A stretch of 64,000 bases of DNA from Formicarius rufipectus (lineage: Eukaryota; Chordata; Aves; Passeriformes; Formicariidae), in the NCBI GenBank assembly GCA_013399695.1, contig VXAU01003997.1:682001-746000 (forward strand), written 5' to 3'. Of this stretch, positions 35,614-48,224 are shown piece after piece. The first letter of the stretch is position 1; each line of letters opens with the position of its first letter. The position numbers and the translations under genes are program-made. The notes beneath the pieces were generated by a model. That model worked only from the letters and a program-made list of their open reading frames with translations. It had not been told where the DNA came from and did not search any database.

Positions 35614-36959
35614 TCATTCTACACCTCATCTCAGCTTACAAGTTCCAGAAGAAGATGAACTGAGCCTCGAGAAGTTTTGAAGTCAGGACCTGAAAAGCCC
35701 CTGTACTCTTGTGAAAGGTCTATACAGGCCAACAGAGTGCATAAATATCTCCCACCATTTGTACAACCCCTCTGAGTCCGTTTGAGAAGCAGCTGTCACA
35801 GCATGGATGGGATCAATAAACATGCAGAAGATTCCAGAGCCATGCCATGGTGACATTTCTTAGCAATGGGATTCTACATTCAGTCAAGCCCTAGTCAAGA
35901 TCAGTAAAGGGGGCAAAATAAGGCCTTGCCTGATTAAGTTTACAACCCTGGGCTGAATGAAAACAAATTGTTTCCACATCTTTCTATTTTAAAAAGTCTA
36001 AAGTTTGAATACTTGTACTTAGGGCTTTGAGAGAAGCTCTGATAATGATAATACAAAAGGAAACTATAATATTTTCTAATGTAACAATGTCTGGCTCTTC
36101 CTGTAACTCCTCAAGAAAAGCACACCCCAGCTGTTATTTGCACAAGGAGAAAAATTCCCACCCTCACTTCCCATCTTCTTGCTCTCCATGACCAAACAGG
36201 GGTAGGTGAGCAAGAATAGCACTTTTTTCCACTGAATTCTTTGCCATAAAACACAGAATCCCACTTTCTTCCACACGTGATAAAGCAAAAAACTTCCCCG
36301 TACTATCTGCAACTCATACAACTCCACATCACATTCCCTCTCAAGGACAGAAGCCAGGTATGTTCCTTTTCCCCAGAACACTGCAAAAAAACCCCAAAAT
36401 ACTGGCCATGGGTGCCAGCAGAGCACTCCAGTCAAACCACTTCCCCAACAAGAGGAGAAGGACCTGAAAGAAGGACAGAAACCAAAACTGGGATGTGAGG
36501 AAAAGAAACTAAACCAGAAACGAAGGCAACACGTGGGTATTTCAAAACATGAGCCTGCCCCAGGGACATGTCCATGGCACTGGGAATGCTTTCCCAGCGC
36601 CCTTGCAAGGGGTCAGCTCCAAGAGGGGCCCTGGCTGCAGGGATTTGTTGGATGAGGAGCACTTTGGGGTGTCACCCAAGGACAGAGAGCAAGCCGAGCT
36701 GCGGGAACGAGCCGAAAGCCTTTGGGAGCTGTGTTTGTTAGCAACCCTGCAGGAAACACGAGGCAGGGGAACAGGGCTGGGAACTGCAGGGAAGCTCTGT
36801 GGCTCCTGCCCTGCCAGCCCTGCCCAGAGCTCCTTGGCAGCTGCTCCTCAGCTCCAGCACGTGGCCTCCTGCTCCAGATACCTTGCAAACAGGTCTTCTG
36901 CCTCCCTGAAATCTGGAGGGCAAGAATGCAGGGAATGGCCTTTTAGCCCTTAAAAAGTT
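35614..36959. other. Unique sequence; GC-richer part at 36550-36950
   Basis: The first kilobase is AT-rich. From about 36550 the sequence is GC-richer and contains a 134-codon plus frame (36549-36953). I do not recognise a family and see no good splice acceptor in front of it. Confidence 0.45.
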
Positions 36960-36983
36960 GGGGGGGGGGGGGGGTTAGGGGGG
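36960..36983 (+). repeat. G15 homopolymer followed by G6
   Basis: Fifteen consecutive Gs (36960-36974), then TTA, then six Gs. The run can form G-quadruplex structures and is a likely site of length error in sequencing. Confidence 0.95.
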
Positions 36984-39900
36984 AGGAGAACAAGCCACAG
37001 ATTTATCTGGAAAAAAAAGAAAACAAGCAAACAAGCAAATTTACCCATCCAAACTCCCACAGAAGACAAAAAGTGGAGGACACACGAGCACCATCTGAAG
37101 GCTACAGCCAGTCAGAGGCCTGAAAAAAAAAACTGGAAATCGAGGCAAAAAGCTAATCCATTTGATGAACTGGCAGCAGAGTTTATTTTTATTGCAAAGA
37201 AACCTGCTAGGGGCAGAACACAGACTGTCCTGCTGGCTAAAGCCCACATATTTTGGCATGAAAATAAGTTGTAGTTACCAAAGCAACGAAGGCTCTCAAG
37301 ACCTGAACTCTGGCATCACAGCAGTCACATTGCTGCAGGAACAGGGCACTGGTGGCCCTGACCATGATATGTGACAGCTGACCCCTGGCTGGGACAGGCC
37401 AAGACTCTGATTCCCTTCATTCTGGATATCATCCCAGATTAACTTTGGTGCTGCTCACAGCTGGATGTTTTGGGAGGCTTCTAGCAGAGAGTTATGCCCA
37501 TAGAGTTACTACAAGTCCTGCTAGTTTGATAGCAAAACATACATATATTTTGAGTAAAGGAAAGAAGAGGTTGAAAGGGATTTTAATCAGCCTACAGGGA
37601 TTAGAAGAATACAAATATTTTTTTTTAATTGGTTATACAGACACTTTGGTCTTTATTAATGGAAATCTCATGCACTTCAGAATATTTAGTGTAACAAAAG
37701 CCACGGTGAAATGTTCAGCTGTGACTATCTGCTGTTCTATTTAATCTCCTTCACTCATTAAGGCAAAAAATGGCATGCAACTTAGGAGGAAGAGGAAAGC
37801 AAAGAAGCTTAACAGGTCCCAAATAAACTATAGGCTGGCAAGTTACTTTACTGCAGTGTTTGGTGGATGTGTATGTTACATTTGAAGAAAGTGAGACCCA
37901 GAATAATTTACTTAGGTCAAAAAGAAGACATTCTGATCACAAATCTTCAATTATGGGTTTCCCAGCCCATATCAATTCCTGCCTTTGATGAGTCTCTGTT
38001 AGATTTTCCTCACGCTCACCATGTGATTGTTGTATTCCGTCTTCCACGTGTGGGAGAAGTTTCCAATCACAACGTGGAATGCAGTATCCTTGTTGATATG
38101 CCTCGTTAAGCCTTAGCCCCTGCTCTGTCCTTTGCAGACAAAGGACAGCCAGCTGGGGCACCACCGGAGCTGCTGCTCATTAGACTCCTCTCAATCAGTT
38201 CCCAGCTCCCGTGCAGTCCTCCTGTCAGTTCCCCTCTCACTGTGCAGGCACACAGCAAGAGCTCTGGGGCAAGGAATATTTATTATCATCTATAAGCACC
38301 GCAGCTCTAATATCTGACGTCTCTAGATGCTATCAGAAAAGCCAGGAAATCATTTGACACGGCTTCTGTCACTACCATTAAATCATCTGGAGGAGTTTGA
38401 TTTCGGAGAGCTCAGCAGCATAATTCTGCTGTTGTCATCTTCTATTTTTGTTTGCACAAAGTGCTCTGCATCAGTATATCAGAGGCACAGATGTTGCTCC
38501 ACTCTTTTTGGTGGAGTCAGCCCTCACATATCCAGGAGCAGCATTGGCAAATATGAGTTTTCTTAATTTTTTTTTAGGCTGGGATCTCGTACAGAAACTT
38601 CAAAATACATACACACAGCAAAGGAAACTTTTCTAATAAAAGAGGCAGCAAATGTTACAAAGGCCAGGCTTTGAGCTAGGATGAGGAATTCAAACCCTGG
38701 TGCAAACTAAATTGGTTTTAAGTCTTGGTTGCAAAGGTTTTCCTCAAAACCACCTTTGCAGCATCCTGATTTTGTGGCATGCAACTTCAGCCTGACCTTT
38801 TCCCTTGGTTGGCTCAGAGTCATGTTTGCAGAGGGAGCATTTGCCCTGCAGACAGTCATGTTAGTTATAAACCACTCATCAGCTCCTGGGCAGTGGCTGC
38901 AATCAGCTCTGATTGTCTGGCTGAGGGACAGTCTGCTCAGGGAGAGGAGCATCCACTTGCCTCAACATTTCCCAAGAGCTCTGTCCAAGTTTCCCTCAGA
39001 GTGTTGTTTTGAGAGAAGCCACTCATCAGACAGGCTTTTTGCCTGCTGGTATCAGTGGCCAAGGCAGTGCTGAGCAAAAGAGCAGCTTAACCAGATGTTC
39101 TTCACGTAGGGCTGCTGGGAGGAAGGGGAGCAGCAGATGCTCCCACTCACTTTAGTGGGACCTGAAGGCACCACCCACTAGTGAAGCTTTGCAGATGTGA
39201 CTCAGCCACTCCCCAGAGCACCATCATCAGCTCTTCAGGAAAAGCCAAAGCTGTCTGGTCACAGCTAGAGGAGCAGTGTTCTTGCAACACAGTTCAGTGG
39301 AGTCAAATCACAGCTTTCATAATGGCCCAGGGTTAGTCTCTAGTCAAAATTCAACCTGTGAATCCAGGACCCCCAAGTCTGCACCACCAAATTGTTCCTT
39401 TTCTACATCTTTGGCTAACTGAGGGTTTAGAGGCAAATCACTGCCAATATCCAGTCCATAACACTGATATCATACTTGGAGCACCTGGTAATGAGCACAG
39501 TGCCTTGAAAAGAGCTCTCCTTTAGGAATGTCCAGTCATCGTTCAGGACAGTGTTAAATAAACAGACCCTTTAGGCATTAAGTCCCTGTTGAGAAATGTG
39601 AAGTTATGGTTCTGTTTGCATTTTACTCACGAGAAGAACCACCTTTCAGAGTAATGAAATCCCCTCCATGTGCTATTGCCAAGGCTTTAGAAAGCACTGG
39701 CAGGGCTACTTATTTTTTATATCAAACAACATGTTTAACCTTGCTGTTGTCAAACAGCCAAAGAGGTTTCTGGGGTCAGTCAGTCTGTGAGAGAAACACA
39801 CCCTCATATGGGAAAGGGGAAGGCACTCTGTAGGGCTGGACTATTCCCCTCCTGTGAGTGGGACACCTCACAGCACTTGTCCTCCAGGGTCCCACCAGTG

Positions 39901-41334
39901 GGAAATCGTGCTGAAAAAGCCCAGTGACTCTCTTATTTCAAACTAGCCTTTCCCTGCCACCTTTCATGTGCCAGTGGATGTGAACATATTCACACTCTGG
40001 GTTCTTCTCTCCCATCCCTACACTGAGTCAACTGCAGAGGATGACTTTTGTGTCCCAGTAAAAAACCCAACAAGCACAGAGGGCAGGAATATCTTTTTCA
40101 CAACTGGAGATTCAGAACACAAGACTGATGTGGCAAAAGTAGATGCAAAAGCAGTCACAGTATTTCTGGATGGGAGTTCCCGCCAGGATTATATTTTATT
40201 CAAAACCCAGAAATAAGCAAGGAAGGCTCCCTGAGAGCAAAGAGGACACAAGCAGTGACTCCTCTGGCCTGAAGGTAAAACATGTGCCATTTGGCTTGAG
40301 ATGCAATTTGCAGAAAGAGGATTCAGGCTCAGGCACGCAGTGCTCATACACAGTGTTAGAAAAAAGCATGGAAAAGTTTCTCATTTATCAGTTCTATGGC
40401 TAGACTTTCTCAGTCCCTTGCTGGTTGGCAATATCCAGCTCGTGTAGTGGATTCTCTTAGCAATGTTTTCAGCTCCATTAAGCACCTTCCCTTTCTAGAT
40501 TATTCTACCAGTTTGTTCTCCTTCTCCCTTTCTCTTGGGTTTTCTTTTCACCCTCTCCAAAGCAGCACATTTATCATAACATTCAAATGAATTTTCCTCT
40601 CAGTGCACTGACTGTTGATACTACCCATAGCACCACACTGGTTTGGGAACCTACTCTTCCCAGGTGTCCCCTGCAGGGACAGAAGGAATAAAGGCACCCC
40701 ACAAGCCCCGTTCAAACCCTCCTCAGAACAGAACTGCCCCTGCTGTGTCTCCCAGCAGTGACTGAAGAGGAGTCTAAAGGCTCCAGAGCCCCATAAGGGA
40801 CCAACAGGAACAGGGCTGTTCTGTGAAAGAAAGCAAGCAAGAAACCAAGGGTGACCACAACATGGGCAGACACAGCACCCTCATGGCCAGAGGGTGGAAC
40901 AGAGCTCCTGGAGCAGTGAGCAGGGCAGTGAAAGCCTGTGTGGTGCTCAGGGCCCCAAAAACTAAGTCCCGCAGTCAGGGGCACAGAGGTAGGGCGTGCA
41001 AACATCAGCCAGTATGACTTGCTGTCCCGTGCGCCGCAGCAAAGCTTCCTTTGTGGGTGGCACTTGTGTTGTCAGCACAATGAGGTGTCAGGAGAAGACA
41101 GGTGGGGTATCAAAATCCACAGCCTTCTGCCTCCAAGTCTTTCCACTTCCCTTGGGACTGCCCAGAGCTGGTCACCAGCAGAGGCAGGAGTCTGGACTAG
41201 AGGAAGGTCATGTTTGGATAAGAGTGGTGAGTCCTGCATGCAGCTGAGCATCCTCCACACGGGCAGGGGGTAAAGGGGCTTCACCAGCAGAGCTGACATT
41301 GTGCATCCTTTCCCCCTTTTCATTGCAGCAGCTG
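36984..41334. other. Unique sequence, no gene seen
   Basis: About 4.3 kb without recognised dispersed repeats, one of the longer repeat-free stretches. The block 38285-38480 looks like a possible conserved noncoding element. Open frames up to 114 codons show no known domains. Confidence 0.5.
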
Positions 41335-41782
41335 CAGGGCACCATCCAGAGAAGAGCAGCAAAGCTGGGGAAGGGATTTGAGCACAGGTCCTGAGGGAGC
41401 TGGGGGTGTTTAGGCTGGAGAAGAGGAGGCTTAGGGGTGACCTCATCACTCTCTACAACTCCCTGAAAGGAGAGTGTAACCAGGTGGGGATCTGTCTCTT
41501 CTCCCAGGCAACCAGCAATAGGATGGGAGGGCATGGGCTTAAGCTCTGCCAGGAGAGGTTTAGGTTGGATATTAGAAATTTTTTTACAGAGACAGTAATC
41601 AGGCATTGGAATGGGCTGCCCAGAGAGGTGGTGGGTTCACCGTCCCTGGAGGTGTTGAAGATAAGATTGGATGTGGCACTCAGTGCCCTGGTCTGGTAAT
41701 CACAGTGGTGTTGGATCAAGGGTTGGACTTGATGGTCTCAGAGGTCTCTTCCAACCCAGCTGATTCTGTGATTCTTTGATCA
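41335..41782 (+). repeat. CR1 LINE, type 2, 3' fragment
   Basis: About 450 bp, from CACCATCCAGAGAAGAGCAG to GATTCTGTGATTCTTTG. The frame at 41406-41699 preserves 'RHWNGLPREVVGSPSLEVLK'. It keeps the canonical tandem tail octamers, so the 3' end is intact and the 5' end truncated. Confidence 0.95.
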
Positions 41783-43164
41783 TTAGAACCTGCAGAATGA
41801 GGTGAAGCACCTTCAGAGATAAAACCTGGAAATCCCCACCTATGTTATGATGGGAACTGAACCTTCTTCGTCCTTCTGCTCAGCACAGGATGGAGCAGAG
41901 GGTCTCCTGACAAGTTGTTCCCCCTTAATATCTCCTATTAACTCCAAGAATGTGAAGCTCTGAGTTACTGAGTAGGAATGACAGCTGGAATTCACAGGGC
42001 ACTGCTTCTTCTCCAGACATTTCACCTTTCTAGCCCACACACACCTCAACCTTCACAACCCGGTGTGTGTAACCTGGAGTCACCCTGACCTGCAGCAGCT
42101 TAGCAGCACTTCTTTCTAGTCCTTTTAGCTGTTATTAGCATGGCCAAAAAATCCCTTTCTTCACATTTTGCATTTATCCCAAGGAAAGAAATTACAGGTG
42201 ATTAAAAAGAAAAACCATGGAAGTACACTGGGATTTCCTTCATTGGCAAAACTTGACAATAAGCACATTTGAACTTGTGTTGTTGTTGGAGAGGAAAGAG
42301 TGGTTCACTTAATATTTAAAAAACAAAACAACTGTTTCGAATCTGACCAGAATAAAGAGGGTTTGTAGCCATGGTAACTTCCAAAATCATTTATTAAAAA
42401 ACCATAATATCCCTGAAGATTTGTGACACGGTGCAGCAAGCATGTCACATTGTGTAGGCTGATGTTATGTCTTGAAAGCCTGGATGACTTGATGTGACCT
42501 GGCAAGAGGCTATGGATATTTAGAAATTTTCCAGAGAAATTCCTGTTCCAGTGGTAGGTAGAAGGAAACAAGTTTTCACACAGGGTTAGAAAAGAGCACA
42601 AGCAAAGGACAATCTTAAATAATTCCTTAAAATTTATGCGTTTGAGTCATTTCAAAGAGGGATTTCACAACATGAAAGATAGAGGATTACAGAACATTGT
42701 GGTTGCACAGGGAAAAGTTCTTTATCCAAGATATGGCATCTCCACTGGGACTGCACAACTATTGTACCAAGTAGACAATGTCTTTTTTTTTCTTTCTTTT
42801 TTTCAATAAACATAAATACACCATTATTATAAAATTATGTTTAAAATTTAACCATTGGAAAGTTAATGTACTTTTCATTTCTCACGACTTAGTCACACTT
42901 TGAGTTTTAGAGTGCTCATTTAAAATGAGAGCATAAAAGCTCTGTGATTTGATGTCTTCTTTCCTATTGTGAGTGAAAATAAAGAATTTAAAATAATTTT
43001 TGAGTGTGTGTTCTTGAAAAAGTATCCTTTCTGCAATCATTAGAGCTTCAGACACTGGATCAGATTTTTGTTTCAGTGATCAGACCAGGCACAGTATGTG
43101 AGATCAGGTGATTGCTGGTCAAAAAAAGGTTTGTGTGCTTCAGGACTTATATGACTCCAGAAGG
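41783..43164. other. Unique AT-rich sequence, no gene seen
   Basis: Contains a T-rich run near 42781-42805. No gene or transposon recognised. Confidence 0.5.
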
Positions 43165-43684
43165 ACAAGAGGGAGGGGATTCTGCCCCTCTGCCCCCTCT
43201 GGGGACCCCCCCCTGCAGAGCTGCCCCCAGCCCTGGGGTCCCAGCACAGACAGCACAGGGAGCTGTGGGAGCGAGGCCAGAGCAGGGACACCAAGAGGAT
43301 CAGAGGGCTGGAGCAGCTCTGCTGGGAGGAAAGGCTGGCAGAGCTGGGATTGTCCAGCCTGGAGAAGAGAAGGCTTTGGGGGCACCTCATTGTGGCCTTG
43401 CAGTGCCTGAAGGAGCCCCCAGGGAAGATGGAGAGAGACTATTTCCAAGGGCCTGGAGGGACAGGACAAGGCTTCAAAGTGACAGAGAGCAGAGTTAGAT
43501 TGGATATTAGGGAGCAATCTTTCCTGTGAGGGTGGGGAGGCCCTGGCACAGGTTGTCCAGGGAAGCTGTGGCTACTCTATTCCTGAGTGTGCTGAAGACC
43601 AGGATGGATGGGGAGCTGGATCTGGAAGATATTTAGGGTCCCTTCCAACCCAGGCCATTCTCAGATTTCATGATTCTGTGACTC
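43165..43684 (+). repeat. CR1 LINE, type 1, long 3' fragment
   Basis: About 520 bp, starting at GGGAGGGGATTCTGCCCCTC and ending at TTCATGATTCTGTGACTC. The 5' half is very close to the other type 1 copies. The last 200 bp are more diverged and disrupted (for example ATTCCTGAGTGTGCTGAAG). It has a longer 5' extent than most copies here. Confidence 0.95.
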
Positions 43685-45011
43685 AGGGGAAAGATCAAAG
43701 GAAATCTGATGTAATTTTATTTTTTAATTCCACCATCATGCTTTGTATTCAAACCCCAGGGAACATCCTAGAGAAGGCATAGATTTATTACCAATGGATT
43801 CCACGGGCCAGGTGTGCACATGAGGTGCAATTTATACCCTCTTTCTCCAGGGCTGATCCTGCAGTCTAATGCAGGTTATTAAATCCTTGCATTTCAATGA
43901 GACATCTCTAACAGAGATGTAGCATTCCCAAAACAGCATTTGTCATCATATTGGAGTAGGTACCGGCTTGTTGTAGAGCACTTTCTGTAAAGCTAGCATT
44001 TTCTAAGTTGCCTGAGAAGTATCAAGGATCTTTTTTGACCAGTTTATATATTAATGAAAGCAGTATTTCATGGTACAGCTGAAAAACTCTCCTGCAGCTC
44101 CACGCAATGAGTTCTTCCAGGAATCCCCACTTGGAAACAGTCTTCCTAAGAGCAATTGTAGAAATTTCTTTCCTGGCTATTTTGGCAAAATTTTGACAAA
44201 ATTTCTTTGGAGAAGCATTTTGCATGGAATAGTCTTGCACTAGCTCTGAAAGGATAAGGATGATTTTATTCCTTGGAGGGGTATGAACTATGACATAATG
44301 GTTAGGAAAGACTGTCCACTGCACCTCACCGTCCTGTTGGACTTGGTCCCAAAGGCTGAACTTATGTCCATTGTGTCCAGGGCTCTGTGCCCCAGAGATG
44401 AGCTCCTTACCTGTTCTATGTGTTGTCTGTGCTACAAACAACAAGCTGCAGCAGTAGGAGCAGCAGGAAGTCACAATAAACTTCTTTTTGCTGATGTGGA
44501 CAAATTTTGTTTCCCCAGGTACTTGTCATCGGTGCTGCTCGTGAGTGTTCAGTGAAGCTCAGCCTGTGTTTCTGCTCTGCTCTGTCACTGGCTCATGGAC
44601 TGCTGCTTGAGGAATATTGAATGGACTAAAAAGTTTAGGTTTTGTTTGTTTTGGTTTTTTTTTCCCCCCCCCAAACCTCAGTCATATTGATTTCTCTCAG
44701 GATATGCCAGAAAATGTTTAGATCACCCACTGGCAATAGGTTCTGCCTTCACTATCTAAGTGCATGACCACTGAATAAACTACAGGCAGATTTCCACTCA
44801 ATAGATTTTAATAGCTAATATTTGCTTGGAGACCTTTGGTCTGCCCTCTACACACAGGACCTGCTTCCTTTTGGAGATAAATCAGAAAGAGATGAGCCAT
44901 AACTGAGACAGAATCTGTCCATTTAAATATCTTCTCTTCATCTTGTGGAACTGTCTAGAACATACCACATGCTCATAGATGCTGACAAGCAGGGATTTGA
45001 AAACAAGAAAA
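43685..45011. other. Unique sequence; 150-codon minus frame of unknown meaning
   Basis: The minus strand at 44022-44474 is open for 150 codons, the longest frame outside repeats. I do not recognise any family in it, and frames of this length are expected a few times by chance in a window this size. A T-run followed by C9 lies near 44655-44671. Confidence 0.4.
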
Positions 45012-45029
45012 ATGGAGAGAGACTATTGG

Positions 45030-45572
45030 CCTGGCTTGGGAGGGACCTTAAAGATCATCATGTTATAAGCATCTGCCGTGGACAGGAAACCTTCCACCAG
45101 CCCAGGGTGCTCAGAGCCCCATCCAACCTGGACCTGGACACTTCCAGGGATGGGGCAGCCACAGCTTCTCTGCCCAACCTGTGCCAGGGCCTGCCCACGT
45201 TCATAGTCAAGAATCTCGTCCTAATATCCAATCTTAGGCTGAATCTCTCAGTCTGAAGCCATTCCCCCTTGTCCTGTCCCTCCAGCCCCTTGGAAATAGT
45301 CTCTCTCCATCTTCCCTGTAGGCTCCTTCAGGCACTGAGAGGCCACAATGAGGTCCCCCCAAAGCCTTCTCTTCTCCAGGTTGGACAATCCCAGCTCTGC
45401 CAGCCTTTCCTCCCAGCAGAGCTGCTCCAGCCCTCTGATCCTCTTGGTGTCCCTGCTCTGGCCTCGCTCCCACAGCTCCCTGTGCTGTCTGTGCTGGGAC
45501 CCCAGGGCTGGGGGCAGCTCTGCAGGGGGGTGTCCCCAGAGGGGGCAGAGGGGCAGAATCCCCTCCCTCGAT
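45030..45572 (-). repeat. CR1 LINE, type 1, long 3' fragment
   Basis: About 540 bp in minus orientation, reaching the same far 5' block (GGGCAGAGGGGCAGAATCCC) as the plus copy at 43.2-43.7 kb. The normal tail is missing. Instead the plus strand at 45012-45027 reads ATGGAGAGAGACTATT, a piece of internal CR1 sequence in the opposite orientation. Confidence 0.93.
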
Positions 45573-46362
45573 CTGCTAAACCCTCATCCACTGTGAAGGG
45601 AATCAACTCATCTGACTGTAGCATTGTTACAGTATTTTAAAACCAATAAAAATTTATTCTCCTGCATCTTGTTTGATCTGGTTTGCAACAAATAAGCCAC
45701 TAAGTTTTATGATATGCCTTTTGAGATGTTAGTTTTCTTTGGAATGGAAATTTAAACTAAATCAGTCTCTGGTCCCACCAAGGACAAATATTTTAGAACT
45801 GCTGCCAGCTGTGCCTTTTAGCCTGCTGCCCCCCTGTATAATTATTGATGTTGGCATTATACCAAGAATCATTTTCTTGGTGTATCAATAGAGTCGTGTT
45901 TAATCTGACCTTTTACTTTCTGAATAAAAAACTGGTCTCAGTCACGGCATCAGTGTCAGTGGGTGCTTTCAAGCAACAGAATCCATCGTTTCTGTGCTTT
46001 AACAGCATTTTATTTCCTTGATCTCATTTAGAAAACCATTCAATAATTATCCACTAAATGATATCCAGAAAGCAGGAGGTTAGTGGCACCAGATCACCTG
46101 TTGAAAAGCCTGAAAATGGTCGTTGAGCCCCACAGATTTCAAAGCGAGGTCAAACCTGAATCAAGACCAGATACTTGTCTCCTCCTGCTTGTCACAGACT
46201 CTGAAAGGAAAAGCCTGTGATCTCAGCTTAGTTCCTAGGAGATGCATTTGTCATCATGTTCCACAAGCAGAAGGAAAAAAATCCTTCATCTGTTCTGATC
46301 ATGTGCCCAGGTTATATTGGGTCTAGAGGGGAAGCCATACAAGGAGGGGCTTTTGTCACTTG
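45573..46362. other. Unique sequence, no gene seen
   Basis: AT-rich with no recognised element. Confidence 0.5.
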
Positions 46363-46742
46363 GCTTGTTCAGCCTGGTGAAGGGGAGACTGAGGTGAGAC
46401 CTCACAGCATCTGCAGCTTCCTCTTGAGGGGTAGTGGAGGGGCAGGCACTGCTCTCTGCTCTGAGGGGAGCAGGGGCAGACCCAAGGCAATGGCCTGGAG
46501 TTGTGTCAGGGGAGGGTTAGGTTGGATATTGGGAAAAGGTTCTTCCCCACAGGGTGGTGGGCACTGAACAGGCTGCCCAGGGCAGTGGGCACGGCACCAA
46601 GGCTGGCAGAGCTTGAGAAATGTTTGGACAACACCCTCAGGCACATGGTGGGATTGTTGGGAGTGTCCTGTGCAGGGCCTGGAGTTGGACTTCAATGATC
46701 CTTGTGGGTCCCTTCCATCTCAGGGGATTCTGTGGTTATGAT
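46363..46742 (+). repeat. CR1 LINE, type 3 (CR1-X-like), 3' fragment
   Basis: About 380 bp. The frame at 46501-46698 holds the ORF2 C-terminal remnant ('LDNTLRHMVGLLG'). The end is TTCAATGATCCTTGTGGGTC, then GGGGATTCTGTGGTTATG. It is the plus-strand counterpart of the subfamily at 10995-11315. Confidence 0.93.
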
Positions 46743-48219
46743 TTGTTCACTGGGCTACGTCAACCTGCGAGAATTTGGGGAAACAGCTGCATGAACTCTG
46801 TATTCATATTAGACACAGTAACGTTATACTGAATTAAATGTGTGATTCCCACAATCACATTGTACCTGTTCTCACCTGTCTGTCATCCAGGGTGGGATAA
46901 TGACAGAGGCATGAAGTAAAATCTCCTGGCACATGAGAAACATCCTGTACAGTGGAGAGCTGTCCACGTAGGAGACCACACTCCCCTGAATTTCAAACAC
47001 TGCCATTTTTGCCTTGCACCCCGGCTGTGCTGTGCTCCAGGCCTGCCAGCAGAAGGCTGCACCAAGACACTGTGAATTACTGAACCCTTAGGAAAATTAG
47101 ACTTTTGAGTCTTGTTTTTATCTGAATACACACTTAAAGGTGTGAATGGGATGAGTTAAATGCCTGGTTTTGTCTCCTGTCTGCTTATACAGGCTTTCTG
47201 CCATAGCCATCTCCAGGACATGAATTATTCACCAGAAATAATAAGACTGGCACTCAATACAATCCTGTCAGGTTTCCAGGTCCCATTCAGATGCTAACAT
47301 TAGCTTTCATCTTTCAAATAATACATATTCAAATTCATTTACTAACCTATTATTTGACAAAGGAACGACAGGGCACATTCAAGTTAATTTATGAAATCAC
47401 TTAACTGAAATCCCACACCAGCCTTTACCTTTCACCTCTCCAGAACATTGGCAGGCTATATCACATATCATTGCAAATGTTTTTCATTAGAATCAGCAAT
47501 GAGGGTGACTAGAGTGCAGCACAGCTACTGGATTTAAGAAAGCAAGTCTTGGTCAACTTAATTGTAAAGGCCCTCGAAACTGAGCCTTTCCATCACAACA
47601 CTAATTCAAGAGTCATGATCTGTCCATCTGCAGGCTATAACCTTGCTTTGAAGGCATTGCAATGCCTCATTCTATAAAATATTGAAGAAACAGGATCAGT
47701 TTGGGATCCCAGCACCACTGAACTGACCAGTTCCTCCTGTCACTTGCCTATGTTAAAATCAGGATCATGGAAATGTGGGAAGTGTTTCTCTAAAATCGTA
47801 ACGATAACTTTCATGAAGTTCACAGGGTCGTGCTCAGCCACCATGTAAGGAAACATAAACAGAGTCCTGTGACCATAGAAACCTGTGCACTCTCACTATT
47901 CCTGCACAGGTAAAGTCAGAAATGTGCTCAGAAAAAATTAAAATAGAGATACCAAAATACAGCAGAAAATTGGCTCTAGATTTTCACACAGTAGCTTTCA
48001 TATTTCTTCCTATGGGTAGAAGGGCAAGTACTTTCAGCTTTCACGTACTTGTAACTTCCCTTTCTAGTTCTAAATTTGCTGAAAGGAATCTCTCACTTTC
48101 CCCTTTTTCAGATTTTCACCTCCAACTTTGTCAAGCTCCAAATATAGAATTCCCCCCACACACACACTTCATTCAAGGGAGTTCCAGATACATATGGACT
48201 TTCATCCTTCCTTCATTGG
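46743..48219. other. Unique sequence, no gene seen
   Basis: No repeat recognised. A short (CA)n run lies at about 48159-48169. The open frame at 47922-48323 runs into the LTR that follows. Confidence 0.5.
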
Positions 48220-48224
48220 GTGGT
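48220..48224. repeat. Target-site duplication, left copy (GTGGT)
   Basis: GTGGT is repeated exactly at 48920-48924 on the far side of the LTR. A 5-bp duplication fits ERVL-type (class III) integration. Confidence 0.85.

Noticed and set aside
35154..35663. 169-codon plus-strand open frame, the longest without Ns
   Set aside because: It lies in a CR1 3' fragment and runs through the end of ORF2 into flanking DNA; no catalytic domain and no independent gene.
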